Both the position numbers and the translations under genes were made by a program. Shown here in pieces: positions 11,870 through 23,465 of a stretch of DNA of 64,000 bases. Below the pieces are notes generated by a model, which saw nothing but the letters and a program-made list of their open reading frames with translations, did not search any database and had not been told where the DNA came from. The DNA is from Cephalotus follicularis (lineage: Eukaryota > Streptophyta > Magnoliopsida > Oxalidales > Cephalotaceae): NCBI GenBank assembly GCA_001972305.1, contig BDDD01000983.1, positions 193,577-257,576 on the forward strand, written 5' to 3'. Each line of letters starts with the position of its first letter. Position 1 is the stretch's first letter.

Positions 11870-12125
11870 TGTAATATCCCGTTTTTCCATATATATTTTT
11901 GGGCTTTTTGATATGTTTTGTTTGGGCTTTTCGATTTGTTTCGTGTGGGCTGCCTATTTGTTTTCGGCTTGTTTTGCTTTTGGCTTGGCTAAGCGGGTTT
12001 TAGTCTTAGCCAGTGGGTTTTGATTTTATGTCTATTATTTGATAAAATAATTTCTTGGCTTTTTATTTTTGTGTTAAAACCCATTTTGAGCATTTTTGCA
12101 AAAAGAAAACCAATTTTGTTAAAAC

Positions 12126-12190
12126 TTGTATTTCTCTCTCTCTCTCCCTCTCTCTCCCGACCATCTCTCTCTCTCTCGTTCTCTCTCACC
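12126..12190 (+). repeat. CT-rich microsatellite in LTR A
   Basis: Runs of (CT)n broken by short CCC interruptions. The same tract, slightly different in length, is at about 19485-19555 in the 3' LTR, and a shorter one near 63760 in the last LTR of the window. Confidence 0.85.
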
Positions 12191-13110
12191 TCTCACCCTG
12201 GGTCACCGGCATCGGTACCGATTTGGCACCGGCGAAGGGCACCGTTCGAACCCCCGCGGCGTCCTGAGTTCACCGGTCCCAGCCCCTGCACTGGCCGACC
12301 TCTCCTCTAGCGTGCGCGACGTCTTCTCTTCCCGGACCTGTTTAACGCCGTAACTCCTTCTCCGGTGATCGTCACGACAATCCAGTCACAGATTCGGCAT
12401 CCTGGCGACGAGAGGAAGCGAACCCGACCGGCCTTGACCCCTGACGACGTCAGAAAAACAGATCGGCGACATGTCAAGCCGCGGTCAAACGTCTTCGTTC
12501 AGGCCAAACGCGCCCCAGATATGGAATCAGTGGCCTCAAAACGTCCAGATCAGACCTTCACGGCCACTGACCGACGACGCGTGACAGACACGCGCCGGCC
12601 AGCGGGGGCGCGTGAGCACACGCGTCGGCGACCCTCCGGCGAGAAATTTTTTTGGGCAGTTTCCGACTCCGCTCTTCGCGTAGGTGTGATCCGCTCCAGT
12701 TGCGCGATGTGATTATGGCTCTGTGCGCTGTTTCGACTGCTTTTGGTAAACTCTGAACCCTGCTCCGTTGCATTCTGTTTTCGTTTGAATTATGTAATTA
12801 TGTAATCGTTTTACGATATTATGAACCGAAATAGTATTATGATTCGTAATTGGATGAATTGGACAAATTGGACTTGCCTTAGTGAATACGAAAATATGTT
12901 TAGATGAGACTTCAGCAAATTGGACGTATTAAAAGTATTATGATGTTATATGGTTATGATCAGTGTATAATCACCCATGAATTGAGGTATGATGTTATTT
13001 CAAGTCCTTATGAGAACGATTTTATTTCTGTTAGATGTTTGCAAGAACCGATGAGCGGTCTAGGGAAGTCTCGATACATATGCTTGAAGTTGTTTTGGTG
13101 ATCGCATGAG

Positions 13111-13830
13111 GTACGGATTTTTCGTTCCTTCATACCCTCCTACTATTTTATAGTAAAAGAATAGTTTTACACTGTGGATAACGTACGGATTTTCAGCTCT
13201 TTGGCTATCTGATATTATTGGAACTATCACGTTCCACTTTTATGATTATGGTACGGATCTTCATTTCTTGATACCCTCATATATGTTTTCACTGTGACAA
13301 ATAAAAGATAGTTTTACTTTACGAATGATGTACGGATTTTCTGTTCCATGGCTATCTTTCTGATTTGATCGTAATAAATTCAGTTTCGGTTTTGGATGTA
13401 CGGATTCTCTTTGCTATGGATTTCTTTGTCGGTTTTGTTTAAATGAATTCGGTTTTATTGAATTGAATCTGTTGTTGAAATGTACGGATTATTCTTTTGT
13501 TCTTGGATACTCCATTCCATTTTATTTGAATAAAGTCGGTTATGTTTTTGTACGGATGTTTCATACCTGGATATCTCATTCGGTATTGTTGGGATAAATT
13601 CGGTTTTGTTTTAGTATATGAAGTACGGATGTCCTTCTTTCTTGGCTATACTTATAATTTTATTTGAGATAATTTCAGATTCTGTATTTGGTATGGATTC
13701 ACTTTCTTGGTTATCATCGATCGGTTTTTGATTGAATAAAACCCGTTTTATTGCCTAATGGATATGTACGGATTTCTATCACTCTTGGGCTATCTGATTT
13801 TATCGAACGAAAATAAGCTTTGTTTTTATG
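13111..13830 (+). repeat. Degenerate ~73-bp tandem array headed by GTACGGAT
   Basis: GTACGGAT (or GTATGGAT) recurs at about 13111, 13183, 13251, 13330, 13398, 13482, 13550, 13623, 13690 and 13766, with steps of 67-84 bp. Each unit continues with a TTC/TTTGG(C/A)TATC-like word and a TTCGGTTTT-like word. The array is missing from the 3' LTR of the same element. Element B's LTR has only two such words (44566 and 44630, 64 bp apart). Confidence 0.75.
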
Positions 13831-14411
13831 CTATGTTCTTTCGGTTTATGAACTCGGAAATGTTTTATGGTTTCGATATGTTTCGAAAATAAAGTCAGTT
13901 TTTGACATTTTATGAAATTTGAATGTTCTCGACTTTATTATTCTTATGCTATGATATGTTATGAAATATGTTATGATCAACTCTTTTATGGTGGAAATAA
14001 ATGAGTTGATTTCCGATTATGAAATGTAGTTATGATATCGTTTGTTAATGATTTTTGAATATGTTTTGAAAAAGCATATTTTATGTGATTTTAAGTTGAT
14101 TTTGATAAATTAATATTTTTGAAATGAATACTGAGTACTGTACCCACCTATGGGGCGTATCCATACGCACGTCGTGGGCCTGGCACGGGGACGTGACACT
14201 TCCGTAGCGGTGTGATTAGACTACGGCGTCTCTGAGTGTATGAACGAATCCCATGAGGTGGATTTGTGGATCCGCTATGTGATAGAAGCGTATGAATCGA
14301 TTCTAGTTTATGTTATGTGATCTGATGTGTGATCAGATATGTGATCCGATGTGTGATTCGGATATGTGTTATGAGAATTGACTGTGTAGTGCCGTACACT
14401 TCAATTCTAGT

Positions 14412-14846
14412 GGGCATGTGGAATTAGCTACTCCCTTGCCATATGTGATCAGATGTGTGATCATGTTATATGATATGTTATGTGGCTCAGTATGTAACTT
14501 ATGTTTTGAAAGGTTTGTCATACGTTTTGAAATATGGAACCTATGTTTTGGAAAGGTATGCTTTATGTTTTCAAAGCTATGAACTTGGTTATATGTTATG
14601 GGTTTTGGAACTTATGTTTTGAAAAGTTTCGTGTATGTTTTGAAAGTTATGAATTTGGTTTTTTATGAAAGTTCCTATGTGACCTCAAAGAATGTTTAAA
14701 CTGATTTATTGCTTAAGATTTCTGTTTTGAGTGAACTTTGAAATCTTACCGCTTTATTGTTATCATTATCGTTTACTGTTTACTTTGTTTTGTTCCGAAA
14801 TCTGTTTGTTTCGTAATGTTCAGAAATTGTTTTCTTTTGCTCCGTA
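14412..14846 (+). repeat. 435-bp block duplicated across the gap (first copy)
   Basis: Appears identical by eye to 16245-16679, which starts at the first base after the Ns. The 3' LTR has one copy (from about 20393) that differs from both at several sites. After 14846 the sequence diverges and runs into T/G-rich sequence (14847-15303) not present in the 3' LTR. Confidence 0.85.
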
Positions 14847-15303
14847 GACAAATCTATTGACCGGATATGTGCTGGTATTGTGCTGATTTTTGTATTGACT
14901 AGTTTGAGGATCTACTAGGAGACAGTATCCCATTGAGAGAGTAGTGTGAACGGGTACGACAGGGACATTTGGACGGCGTACCTTTTGTTTTTTTGCGCCG
15001 ACTCGTTTGGAGTCATGCCTATATCTTAGTATTTTATCAAATACTTTGTTTATTCTATCCTTTGTTGTATTTATGCTTAGTTTTGTATATGCTTAGTTTT
15101 GTCTTGCCAATGCTTTGTTTTGTCTTGTCAATGCTTAGTATTGTCTTGCTTTGTTTTGATATAGGCTTTGTTTCGTCAAATGGTTTTGCTTTGTCATAGG
15201 CTTTGTCTTGTTATAGTATGAGTTATGTCATAGACTTTGTTTGTGCTATGCCATGTTTTGTAAAGTGCTTTGCTTTGTGAGATGCTTTGTCTTATCTTGT
15301 TAA

Positions 15304-16244
15304 NNNNNNNNNNNNNNNNNNNNNNNNNNNNNNNNNNNNNNNNNNNNNNNNNNNNNNNNNNNNNNNNNNNNNNNNNNNNNNNNNNNNNNNNNNNNNNNNN
15401 NNNNNNNNNNNNNNNNNNNNNNNNNNNNNNNNNNNNNNNNNNNNNNNNNNNNNNNNNNNNNNNNNNNNNNNNNNNNNNNNNNNNNNNNNNNNNNNNNNNN
15501 NNNNNNNNNNNNNNNNNNNNNNNNNNNNNNNNNNNNNNNNNNNNNNNNNNNNNNNNNNNNNNNNNNNNNNNNNNNNNNNNNNNNNNNNNNNNNNNNNNNN
15601 NNNNNNNNNNNNNNNNNNNNNNNNNNNNNNNNNNNNNNNNNNNNNNNNNNNNNNNNNNNNNNNNNNNNNNNNNNNNNNNNNNNNNNNNNNNNNNNNNNNN
15701 NNNNNNNNNNNNNNNNNNNNNNNNNNNNNNNNNNNNNNNNNNNNNNNNNNNNNNNNNNNNNNNNNNNNNNNNNNNNNNNNNNNNNNNNNNNNNNNNNNNN
15801 NNNNNNNNNNNNNNNNNNNNNNNNNNNNNNNNNNNNNNNNNNNNNNNNNNNNNNNNNNNNNNNNNNNNNNNNNNNNNNNNNNNNNNNNNNNNNNNNNNNN
15901 NNNNNNNNNNNNNNNNNNNNNNNNNNNNNNNNNNNNNNNNNNNNNNNNNNNNNNNNNNNNNNNNNNNNNNNNNNNNNNNNNNNNNNNNNNNNNNNNNNNN
16001 NNNNNNNNNNNNNNNNNNNNNNNNNNNNNNNNNNNNNNNNNNNNNNNNNNNNNNNNNNNNNNNNNNNNNNNNNNNNNNNNNNNNNNNNNNNNNNNNNNNN
16101 NNNNNNNNNNNNNNNNNNNNNNNNNNNNNNNNNNNNNNNNNNNNNNNNNNNNNNNNNNNNNNNNNNNNNNNNNNNNNNNNNNNNNNNNNNNNNNNNNNNN
16201 NNNNNNNNNNNNNNNNNNNNNNNNNNNNNNNNNNNNNNNNNNNN
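15304..16244. other. Assembly gap (941 Ns)
   Basis: Unknown bases inside the 5' LTR of element A. Long open frames across it are artefacts. Confidence 0.99.
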
Positions 16245-16679
16245 GGGCATGTGGAATTAGCTACTCCCTTGCCATATGTGATCAGATGTGTGATCATGTT
16301 ATATGATATGTTATGTGGCTCAGTATGTAACTTATGTTTTGAAAGGTTTGTCATACGTTTTGAAATATGGAACCTATGTTTTGGAAAGGTATGCTTTATG
16401 TTTTCAAAGCTATGAACTTGGTTATATGTTATGGGTTTTGGAACTTATGTTTTGAAAAGTTTCGTGTATGTTTTGAAAGTTATGAATTTGGTTTTTTATG
16501 AAAGTTCCTATGTGACCTCAAAGAATGTTTAAACTGATTTATTGCTTAAGATTTCTGTTTTGAGTGAACTTTGAAATCTTACCGCTTTATTGTTATCATT
16601 ATCGTTTACTGTTTACTTTGTTTTGTTCCGAAATCTGTTTGTTTCGTAATGTTCAGAAATTGTTTTCTTTTGCTCCGTA
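16245..16679 (+). repeat. 435-bp block duplicated across the gap (second copy)
   Basis: Starts exactly at the gap edge and matches 14412-14846, then continues as the normal 3' part of the LTR (16680-17343), which is collinear with the 3' LTR copy at 20819-21483. Confidence 0.85.
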
Positions 16680-17799
16680 AATGGTTCTATTCTGTCTCGT
16701 AGAGTGTTTCGTTTCGTGAAATGTTTTGTACCGTATTGTGTTTGTTTCAGATACTGTATTGAGTATGATATTGTTCTGTTTTGGATACTGTTTCGTTTTG
16801 GTAAACTGCTTTGTTTCGGATATAGTTTTGTTTCGTTCTGTTATGATTCGTAACTGTTCTGTTTTGTTTCGTAACCGTTCTATTTTGATTCGTATATGTT
16901 TTGATTATTTATGTTGTTTCCTAACTGATTTGTTTCATAAACTGTTTTATGATTCTATATCCGTACTGAGGTTTGCTCAGCCGCGTTTTTTTTGTTTTCC
17001 ATGCGACAGGTTTACAGGGATAGCATGGGCAAGTGTGATGAGAGAGTTACCGTATGACAGAGGATCATCTAGGAGTTTGATCCAGTTATGTTTTTAGTCG
17101 TGTTATGGTCGTGTATAGGCCAGTTATCTAAATTGGATTATGACATTTTGGTTTATGACAGTTTTCAGATTATGTTTTGGATTCAGTTTAATGTTTCATG
17201 ATGATACATGTTTACAGACTTTTAGAACCACCACGTATTGATGATTATTAAGATTAAGATCTTGATATGTTTGTAGCTCTGTTTTGTGTGACACACCGAT
17301 CCCGAATCGGGAGTGATCCCGGTTCTGAATCGGGGGTGTTACAGTTATGGTATCAGAGAATTTTTTTTTTCTTTCCTTAGAAGACCTATCTAGGTTTGAC
17401 CTGTGAGATGGGTAGCCATTTGGGTTAGGGCTATTCCTTAAGAGTCGTTTCGGTATGTCCTTTGTATTCCAGTTTTCTGTCTCTGTTTGTTTTTCTCTGT
17501 TTCGGTTTTGTTTCTTTGATGGCACGAAGAGTCGGACGACTAAGGAATGTTAATCCGGAGGCTGACTCAGCTGTTTCACAAGAGGATGCACGGTATGAGC
17601 CAACTGTATAGCATTTAAAAGACCGACCGAACGAGCCGTAATGCTAAGCGAACGATCGAATGGACCAAAAAGCATAAGTGTGTCTGGATAGCTTCCGTAT
17701 CGAACAATGGTTGATCGAGATAGAATTTGAATGGTCTTTGTGAATGGATAGTGTATGGATGGATAGTGTATCGTTATCGATCGCATAGTATCGTTAAGG

Positions 17800-18010
17800 A
17801 CCGTTATGGAATAGATCGTGATCGTGAGGACCGTTGTTGAACGAATAGTGATCGTGTGACTCGTTATCGAACGAACAGTGATCGAATGGATCGTTATTGC
17901 TCCGACAGTGATCGAATGGATCGTTATTGATTAGACAGTGACCGAATGGGTTGTTATTGAACGGTTAGTGATCGGATGGACTGTTATTATATGGATGGGC
18001 ATTGTATGGA
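17800..18010 (+). repeat. ~40-bp tandem repeat in element A
   Basis: Five to six degenerate copies of a unit like GATCGTTATTGAACGAACAGT followed by GATCGAATG. Copies differ by several substitutions each. Confidence 0.75.
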
Positions 18011-19190
18011 TGTTCAAAATAGTTTGTGAATGAACCGATGTGACAGTTAACTACTTATATATGCTGGTATGTGACAATATATGTATTTAGTTAGCCACTT
18101 GATGTTAACTACATATGGAGTTTACTTCTAGATTCTTAGTGGAGTGCTAAATGGCTATGAATCATAAACGGATATGGATTGTAAATGGATATGGACCGCA
18201 AACAGATATGAAATGTAATAGATATAGCATGGTCATGGATTGATATGGATAAAAGGTTTTGGATGATGACATATGGTGGAGTTACTGATGATAGATTGTG
18301 TTATGGCTTATATGGATATGATATGACATTGTTTACATCTTTTTATGGTAGATATGCATCTCACATGATCGATATTATATATATCTGCTGCACCTCTGCA
18401 CACATTCACTGCTTATGATCATGGATATGGATTTGTTTATATTGTTTGTAAAGAGTGCCTTTTTGGTTATAAACTAAACTGTATAGATTTATGATATTTG
18501 TTATGCATAAGAGGTAACTTAAGAGATGTGTTTATTCAGTTATCGACCTGCCGACATGTGGCAGTGCTTATGATATGTGTGTTGATGTATTGGATATGCA
18601 TGAGTTCATACTTGAGAGATTGGAATGATGATTCGGACTTGTATTGTGGTTTACTGAGGGCTGAGCCCATTTATAACTTATTGTTCCTCCTTCGGGAGTG
18701 TGGATATAAATTGTGTTTTCTTTTCAGGGGGCATATGTCCGATAAACGAATACTACATGCCCAATTTTCGAGAGATTATAAGAGTTAGAATGAAATCAAT
18801 TGATTATTTCAGTGACATGATTATCTTTTGGATGTTTATGATATTATTGGATATGATTGAGCCAATGTTTGAGAGTATTGAAAGGACTGTCTTTCGCGTG
18901 CAAATGGTATATTTGGTTTAGTTATGATGTAGTCTGCTGTGGGCTGAACCCCAGCATATAGATTATGATGAGATATGAGAGTTGATCTCTAAACATATAA
19001 ATTGTGGTTTATCAGGTGGCATGGAGTCCGATAAACGAATACATCATGCCCGATTTTTGGGAAATCCTAAGAGTATTGTTGTAATGGTTATCCATACTGT
19101 TTTACATATGGTTTGAGGTTTTCGCTGATATGATATGGTGTGTGTGCCGTAGGGATAATCTGTTTGCTTCAGGTTAGTAGTTGTTTAGAT

Positions 19191-19223
19191 TTCGGGACGA
19201 AATCTTTTTAAGGGGGGTGGAGT
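19191..19223 (+). other. Polypurine tract block of element A
   Basis: TTCGGGACGAAATC followed by TTTTTAAGGGGGGTGGAGT, ending immediately before the 3' LTR TG. Element B has the same two-part block at 50555-50587, so the plus-strand primer context is conserved between the two. Confidence 0.85.
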
Positions 19224-21483
19224 TGTAATATCCCGTTTTTCCATATAGAATTTTGGGCTTTTTGATATGTTTTGTTTGGGCTTTTCGATTTGTTTCCTGT
19301 GCGCTGCCTATTTGTTTTCGGTTTGTTTTGCTTTTGGCTTGGCTAAGCGGGTTTTAGTCTTAGCCAGTGGGTTTTGATTTTATGTCTATGATTTGATAAA
19401 ATAATTTCTTGGCTTTTTATTTTTGTGATAAAACCCATTTTGAGCATTTTTGCAAAAAGAAAACCAATTTTGTTAAAATTTGTATTTCTCTCTCTCCCCC
19501 TCTCTCTCTCCCTCTCTCTCCCGACCATCTCTCTCTCTCCCGTTCTCTCTCACCTCTCACCCTCGGTCACCGGCATCGGTACCGATTTGGAGCCGGCGAA
19601 GGGCACCGTTCGAACCCCCGCAGCGTCCTGAGTCCACCTGTCCCAGTCCCTGCACCGGCCGACGTCTCCTCCGGCGTGCGCGACGTCTTCTCTTCCCGGA
19701 CCTGTTTGACGCCGTAACTCCTTCTCCGGTGATCATCACGACAATCCAGTAACAGATTCGGCATCCTGGCGATGAGAGGAAGCGAACCCGACCAGCCTCG
19801 ACCCCTGACGACGTCGAAAAAACAGATCGGCGACATGTCAAGCCGCGGTCAAACGTCTTCGTTCTGGCCAAATGCGGCGGTTTCAGGCCAAACGCGGCGG
19901 TTTCAGGCCAAATGCGCCCCAGATATGGAATCAGCAGCCTCAAAACGTCCAGATCTTCACGGCCACTGACCGATGACGCATGACAGACACGCGCCGGCCA
20001 GCGGCGGCGCCGGAGCACACGCGCCGGCGACCCTCCGGCGAGAAATTTTTTTGGACAGTTTTCGACTCCGCTCTACGCGTAGGTGTGATCCGCTCCAGTT
20101 CCGCGATGTGATTATGGCTCTGTGCGCTGTTTCGACTGCTTTCGGTAAACTCTGAACCCTGCTCCGTTACATTCTGTTTTCGTTTGAATTATGTAATTAT
20201 GTAATCGTTTTATTGAGTTATGAACGAATCCCATGAGGTGGATTTGTGGATCCTCTATGTGATAGAGGCGTATGAATCGATTCTAGTTTATGTTATGTGA
20301 TCTGATGTGTGATCAGATATGTGATCCGATGTGTGATTCGGATATGTGTTATGAGAATTGACTGTGTAGTGTCGTACACTTCAATTCTAGTGGGCATGTG
20401 GAATTAGCTACTCCCTTGCCATATGTGACCAAATGTGTGATCATGTTATATGATATGTTATGTGGCTCAGTATGTAACTTATGTTTTGAAAGGTTTGTCA
20501 TACGTTTTGAAATATGGAACCTATGTTTTGGAAAGGTATGCTTTATGTTTTCAAAGCTATGAACTTGGTTATATGTTATGGGTTTTGGAACTTTTGTTTT
20601 GAAAAGTTTCGTGTATGTTTTGAAAGTTATGAATTTGGTTTTTTATGAAAGTTCCTATGTGACCTCAAAGAATGTTTAAACTGATTTATTGCTTAAGATT
20701 TCTGTTTTGAGTTAACTTTGAAATCTTACCGCTTTTATCGTTTACTGTTTACTTTGTTTTGTTCCGAAATCTGTTTGTTTCGTAATGTTCAGAAATTGTT
20801 TTCTTTTGCTCCGTAAATTGTTCTATTCTGTCTCGTAGAGTGTTTCTTTTCGTGAAATCTTTTATACCGTATCGTGTTTGTTTCAGATACTGTATTGAGT
20901 ATGATATTGTTCTGTTTCGGATACTGTTTCGTTTTGGTAAACTGCTTTGTTTCGGATATAGTTTTGTTTCGTTCTGTTATGATTCGTAACTGTTCTGTTT
21001 TGTTTCGTAACCGTTCTGTTTTGATTCGTATATGTTTTGATTCGTATTTATGTTGTTTCCTATCTTATTTGTTTCATAAACTATTTTATGATTCTATATC
21101 CGTAATGAGGTTTGCTCAGCCGCGTTTTTTTTTGTTTTCCATGCGGCAGGTTTACAGGGACAACATGGGCAAGTGTGATGAGAGAGTTACCCTATGACAG
21201 AGGATCATCTAGGAGTTTGATCCAGTTATGTTTTTAGTCGTGTTATGGTCGTGTATAGGCCAGTTATCTAAATTGGATTATGACATTTTGGTTTATGACA
21301 GTTTTCAGATTATGTTTCGGATTCAGTTTAATGTTTCATGATGATACATGTTTACAGACTTTTAGAACCACCACGTATTGATGATTATTAAGATTAAGAT
21401 CTTGATATGTTTTTAGCTCTGTTTTGTGTGACACACCGATCCCGAATCAGGAGTGATCCCGGTTCCAAATCGGGGGTGTTACA
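19224..21483 (+). repeat. Element A 3' LTR
   Basis: TGTAATATCCCG start and GGTGTTACA end, 2260 bp. Collinear with the 5' LTR except that the region equivalent to about 12810-14235, including the GTACGGAT array, is absent (junction about 20213), and a short duplicated word appears near 19869-19905. Confidence 0.9.
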
Positions 21484-22285
21484 ATGATAGAGCTAGATGA
21501 GCGATTCACAGAACCACAAGTTGAGAACCTGTCCAATTCTATTCAAATTGATGAGCTAGAAACACCAATGTCCACAAATACACAATCTCTGCGTAGGACT
21601 ACCCGAATACCTAGGGAACCTGAGAGATACTATGGTAGTTTTCTCATTGAAGGTACCTAAGAGGTAAGCCTTATGAATGATGATCCGGTTAGCTACAAAG
21701 AGGCCATACCGGATATGGACTCAGAGAAGTGGCTTAAAGCCATGAATTCTGAAATGGAATCCATGTACTCCAACCAAGTTTGGAATCTAGTGGATGCACC
21801 CCAAGGGGTTAAACCCTTAGGTTGCAAATGAATTTTCAAAAGAAAGCTTGGAGACGATAGGAAGGTGAAGTCCTTCAAAGCTAGCCTTGTTGCCAAAGGT
21901 TACAATCAGGGGGAAGGGATTGATTATGAGGAAACTTTCTCTCCCGTAGCCATGCTTAAATCCATTCAGATTTTACTTGCTATAGCTACACATTTCAACT
22001 ATGAGATATGGAAAATGGGTGTGAAAACTACTTTTAGCAATGGAAACATTGATGAAGACATATATATGACCCATCTTGAGGGTCTCATATCCGCTGGTGA
22101 GGACCAGAAAGTGTGTAAACTTCAAAAGTCCATTTATGGACTAAAGCAAGCTTTGAGAAGCTGGAACATCCAATTCGATGAAACGATCAAAGAGTTTGAT
22201 TTCATAAAGAATCGAGATGAACCATGTGTGTATAAAAAGTTTATTGTGCAATCTCTAGCAATAAAAAGGTTAGTGGGCAATCTCA
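21484..22285 (+). pseudogene. Copia element E, segment 3: reverse transcriptase N-terminal half
   Basis: Continues from 11869 across element A: an acidic linker between integrase and RT (RRTTRIPREPERYYGSFLIE), a stop at about 21658, SYKEAIPDMDSEKWLKAMNSEM, a TGA where the family has Trp in the CKWIFKRK motif (about 21829), then YKA-like KSFKASLVAKGYNQGEGIDYEETFSPVAM and [16 protein letters not shown]. It stops at DEPCVYKK, before the YVDD box, at a junction with the minus-strand gypsy element H (about 22250-22285). No TSD is seen there, so the contact is probably a deletion end. Confidence 0.88.
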
Positions 22286-23465
22286 ATGTCTGCAATGCAA
22301 TATAAAGGTGCTGAGTATGCTCCTCATCGGTCATGGAATAGACCAAGAGTTCGTCAATGAAAACCACAATAAACTGATCCAAATACTGTCTGAACACTCT
22401 GTTCATGAGGTCCATGAAAGCTGCAGGAGTATTAGTTACACCAAAAGGCATAACTAGAAACTCATAATGGCCAAATCGCAATCTGAAAGATCCTCCTGTC
22501 TGGCTTTCAGCTGGTGGTAGCCCGACCTCAAGTCGAGCTTAGAAAACACTGTCGCTCCTCTAAGCTGGTCGAAAAACTCATCAATATGTGGTAGAGGGTA
22601 CTTATTCTTGATTGTAACTTTATTGAGCTATCGATAGTCAATACACATTCGGAGCGATCCATCTGTCTTCTTGACAAAAAGAACAGATGCTCCCCAAGGT
22701 GAAGCACTAGGTCTTATGAAACCTTTGTCCAAAAGATTCTAGAGCTGTATCTTTAACTCTTTCAATTATATCGGTGCCATTCGGTACGGTGCTCGAGAAA
22801 TTGGTGCAGTTCCTGGTATCAGATCAATTACAAATTCTATTTCTCCGTCGGGCAGTAACGAAGTCAAATCCTGAGGAAAAACATCTCCAAACTCGCAAAC
22901 TACTGGAATATCTTCCAGTGCTGGCCGCCATCTATCTGTATCGAGCACGTGTGCCAGAAACCCCTGGCATCCCTGTCGCAATAATCTGTCCGCATGCAAA
23001 GCTAAAAACATCGAAACAAATGATGGCTCTAAGGTACCAAGAAATCGAAAATGGGGTCATCTTGGAGGACTGAAAACCACCACCTTCCGATAACAATCAA
23101 CCTGAGCGAAGCTAGCAGACAACCAATCCATGCCAAGAATCACTTCTAGGCTATCCATAGGAAGAACAATAAGATCAGCTAACAAGCAATGATCATCAAT
23201 CTCTATAACACAATCTCTACACACTCGATCTGTATTCGTCGACTCACCGAGAGGTGTGGACACTTATATCAAGAAAGGAAGGTACTCGGGTCTCAAACCA
23301 ACATGGGAGACAAAGTGCAATGCAATGAATGGATTGGATAAACCCGGATCAATAAGAACCCGTGTTGGAAGTTGAAAGAGTCGAATAGTACCTCCAATCA
23401 CAACCTGTAGTACTTGGCTCCATAGCAAAAACTCTAGCCTGAACTGTCATAGCAGAACTCATAGG
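22286..23465 (-). pseudogene. Gypsy element H: protease and RT (degenerate, truncated)
   Basis: On the minus strand: the end of the protease (ILGMDWL, about 23100), a linker (FGDVFPQDLTSLLPDGEIEF), RT motifs ([48 protein letters not shown]) and the active-site region reading FIDELLVYS, where the second catalytic Asp of F-I-D-D is Glu. The frame is broken by several shifts and stops. Homology ends around QTLR at about 22290, where it meets copia E. RNase H and integrase are missing. Motifs fit a chromovirus-type Ty3/gypsy element. Confidence 0.85.

Larger units (their letters stand above)
11870..17343 (+). repeat. Element A 5' LTR (contains assembly gap)
   Basis: TG...CA ends, immediately followed by the PBS. 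In order: U3 start, CT microsatellite (12126-12190), CpG-rich stretch (12190-12720), GTACGGAT tandem array (13111-13830), the conserved GGGGACGTGACAC...CTACGGCGTCTC block (14185-14235), a duplicated 435-bp block around the gap, the CTGAG/CTCAG hairpin (16966-16980) and paired CCCG/CGGG stems just before the end (17301-17333). Without the gap and the duplication the LTR would be about 3.6 kb, against 2.26 kb for the 3' LTR, which lacks the array region. Confidence 0.88.
17344..19223 (+). other. Element A internal region: PBS, leader, vestigial gag, filler
   Basis: PBS TGGTATCAGAG (17348-17358) matches the 3' end of plant initiator Met tRNA. The leader has an ACCTA-TC-TAGGT palindrome (17384-17395) also found in B. 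A short frame starts at ATG 17520 (MARRVGRRLRNVNPE...) and stops after 30 codons; its first residues (MAR) parallel B's gag start. Then come a ~40-bp tandem repeat (about 17800-18010) and sequence resembling the J-type solo LTR in the opposite orientation (about 18540-19080). A TTCGGGACGAAATC block (19191-19204) and the purine tract close the region. No protease, RT or integrase is present. Confidence 0.85.
11870..21483 (+). mobile_element. Gypsy element A: non-autonomous, LARD-like, with long LTRs
   Basis: A complete insertion: TSD ATGAT at 11865-11869 and 21484-21488, LTRs starting TGTAATATCCCG and ending GGGGGTGTTACA, a PBS for initiator Met tRNA (17348-17358) and a PPT (19210-19223). Between the LTRs lie only about 1.9 kb with no gag or pol beyond a 30-codon start. 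Leader, PBS and PPT surroundings match element B closely, so A is a defective relative that depended on proteins from elsewhere. The LTRs are about 97% identical in the first 280 bp by eye. Confidence 0.9.

Noticed and set aside
12365..12712. 115-codon Arg/Asp-rich frame in the CpG-rich part of LTR A
   Set aside because: Composition-driven; several frames are open in both strands in this GC-rich stretch, and the 3' LTR copy is not open in the same frame over this length.
15194..16415. Long open frames of more than 300 codons on both strands
   Set aside because: They are created by the run of Ns and carry no sequence information.
17348..17358. tRNA-like word TGGTATCAGAG here and at 45800, 24875 (reverse) and 57434 (reverse)
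   Set aside because: These are primer binding sites complementary to initiator Met tRNA; no cloverleaf surrounds them, so they are not tRNA genes.
22240..22290. Possible TSD-flanked insertion at the copia E / gypsy H contact
   Set aside because: No duplicated target bases and both elements end mid-domain, so I treat it as a deletion junction.
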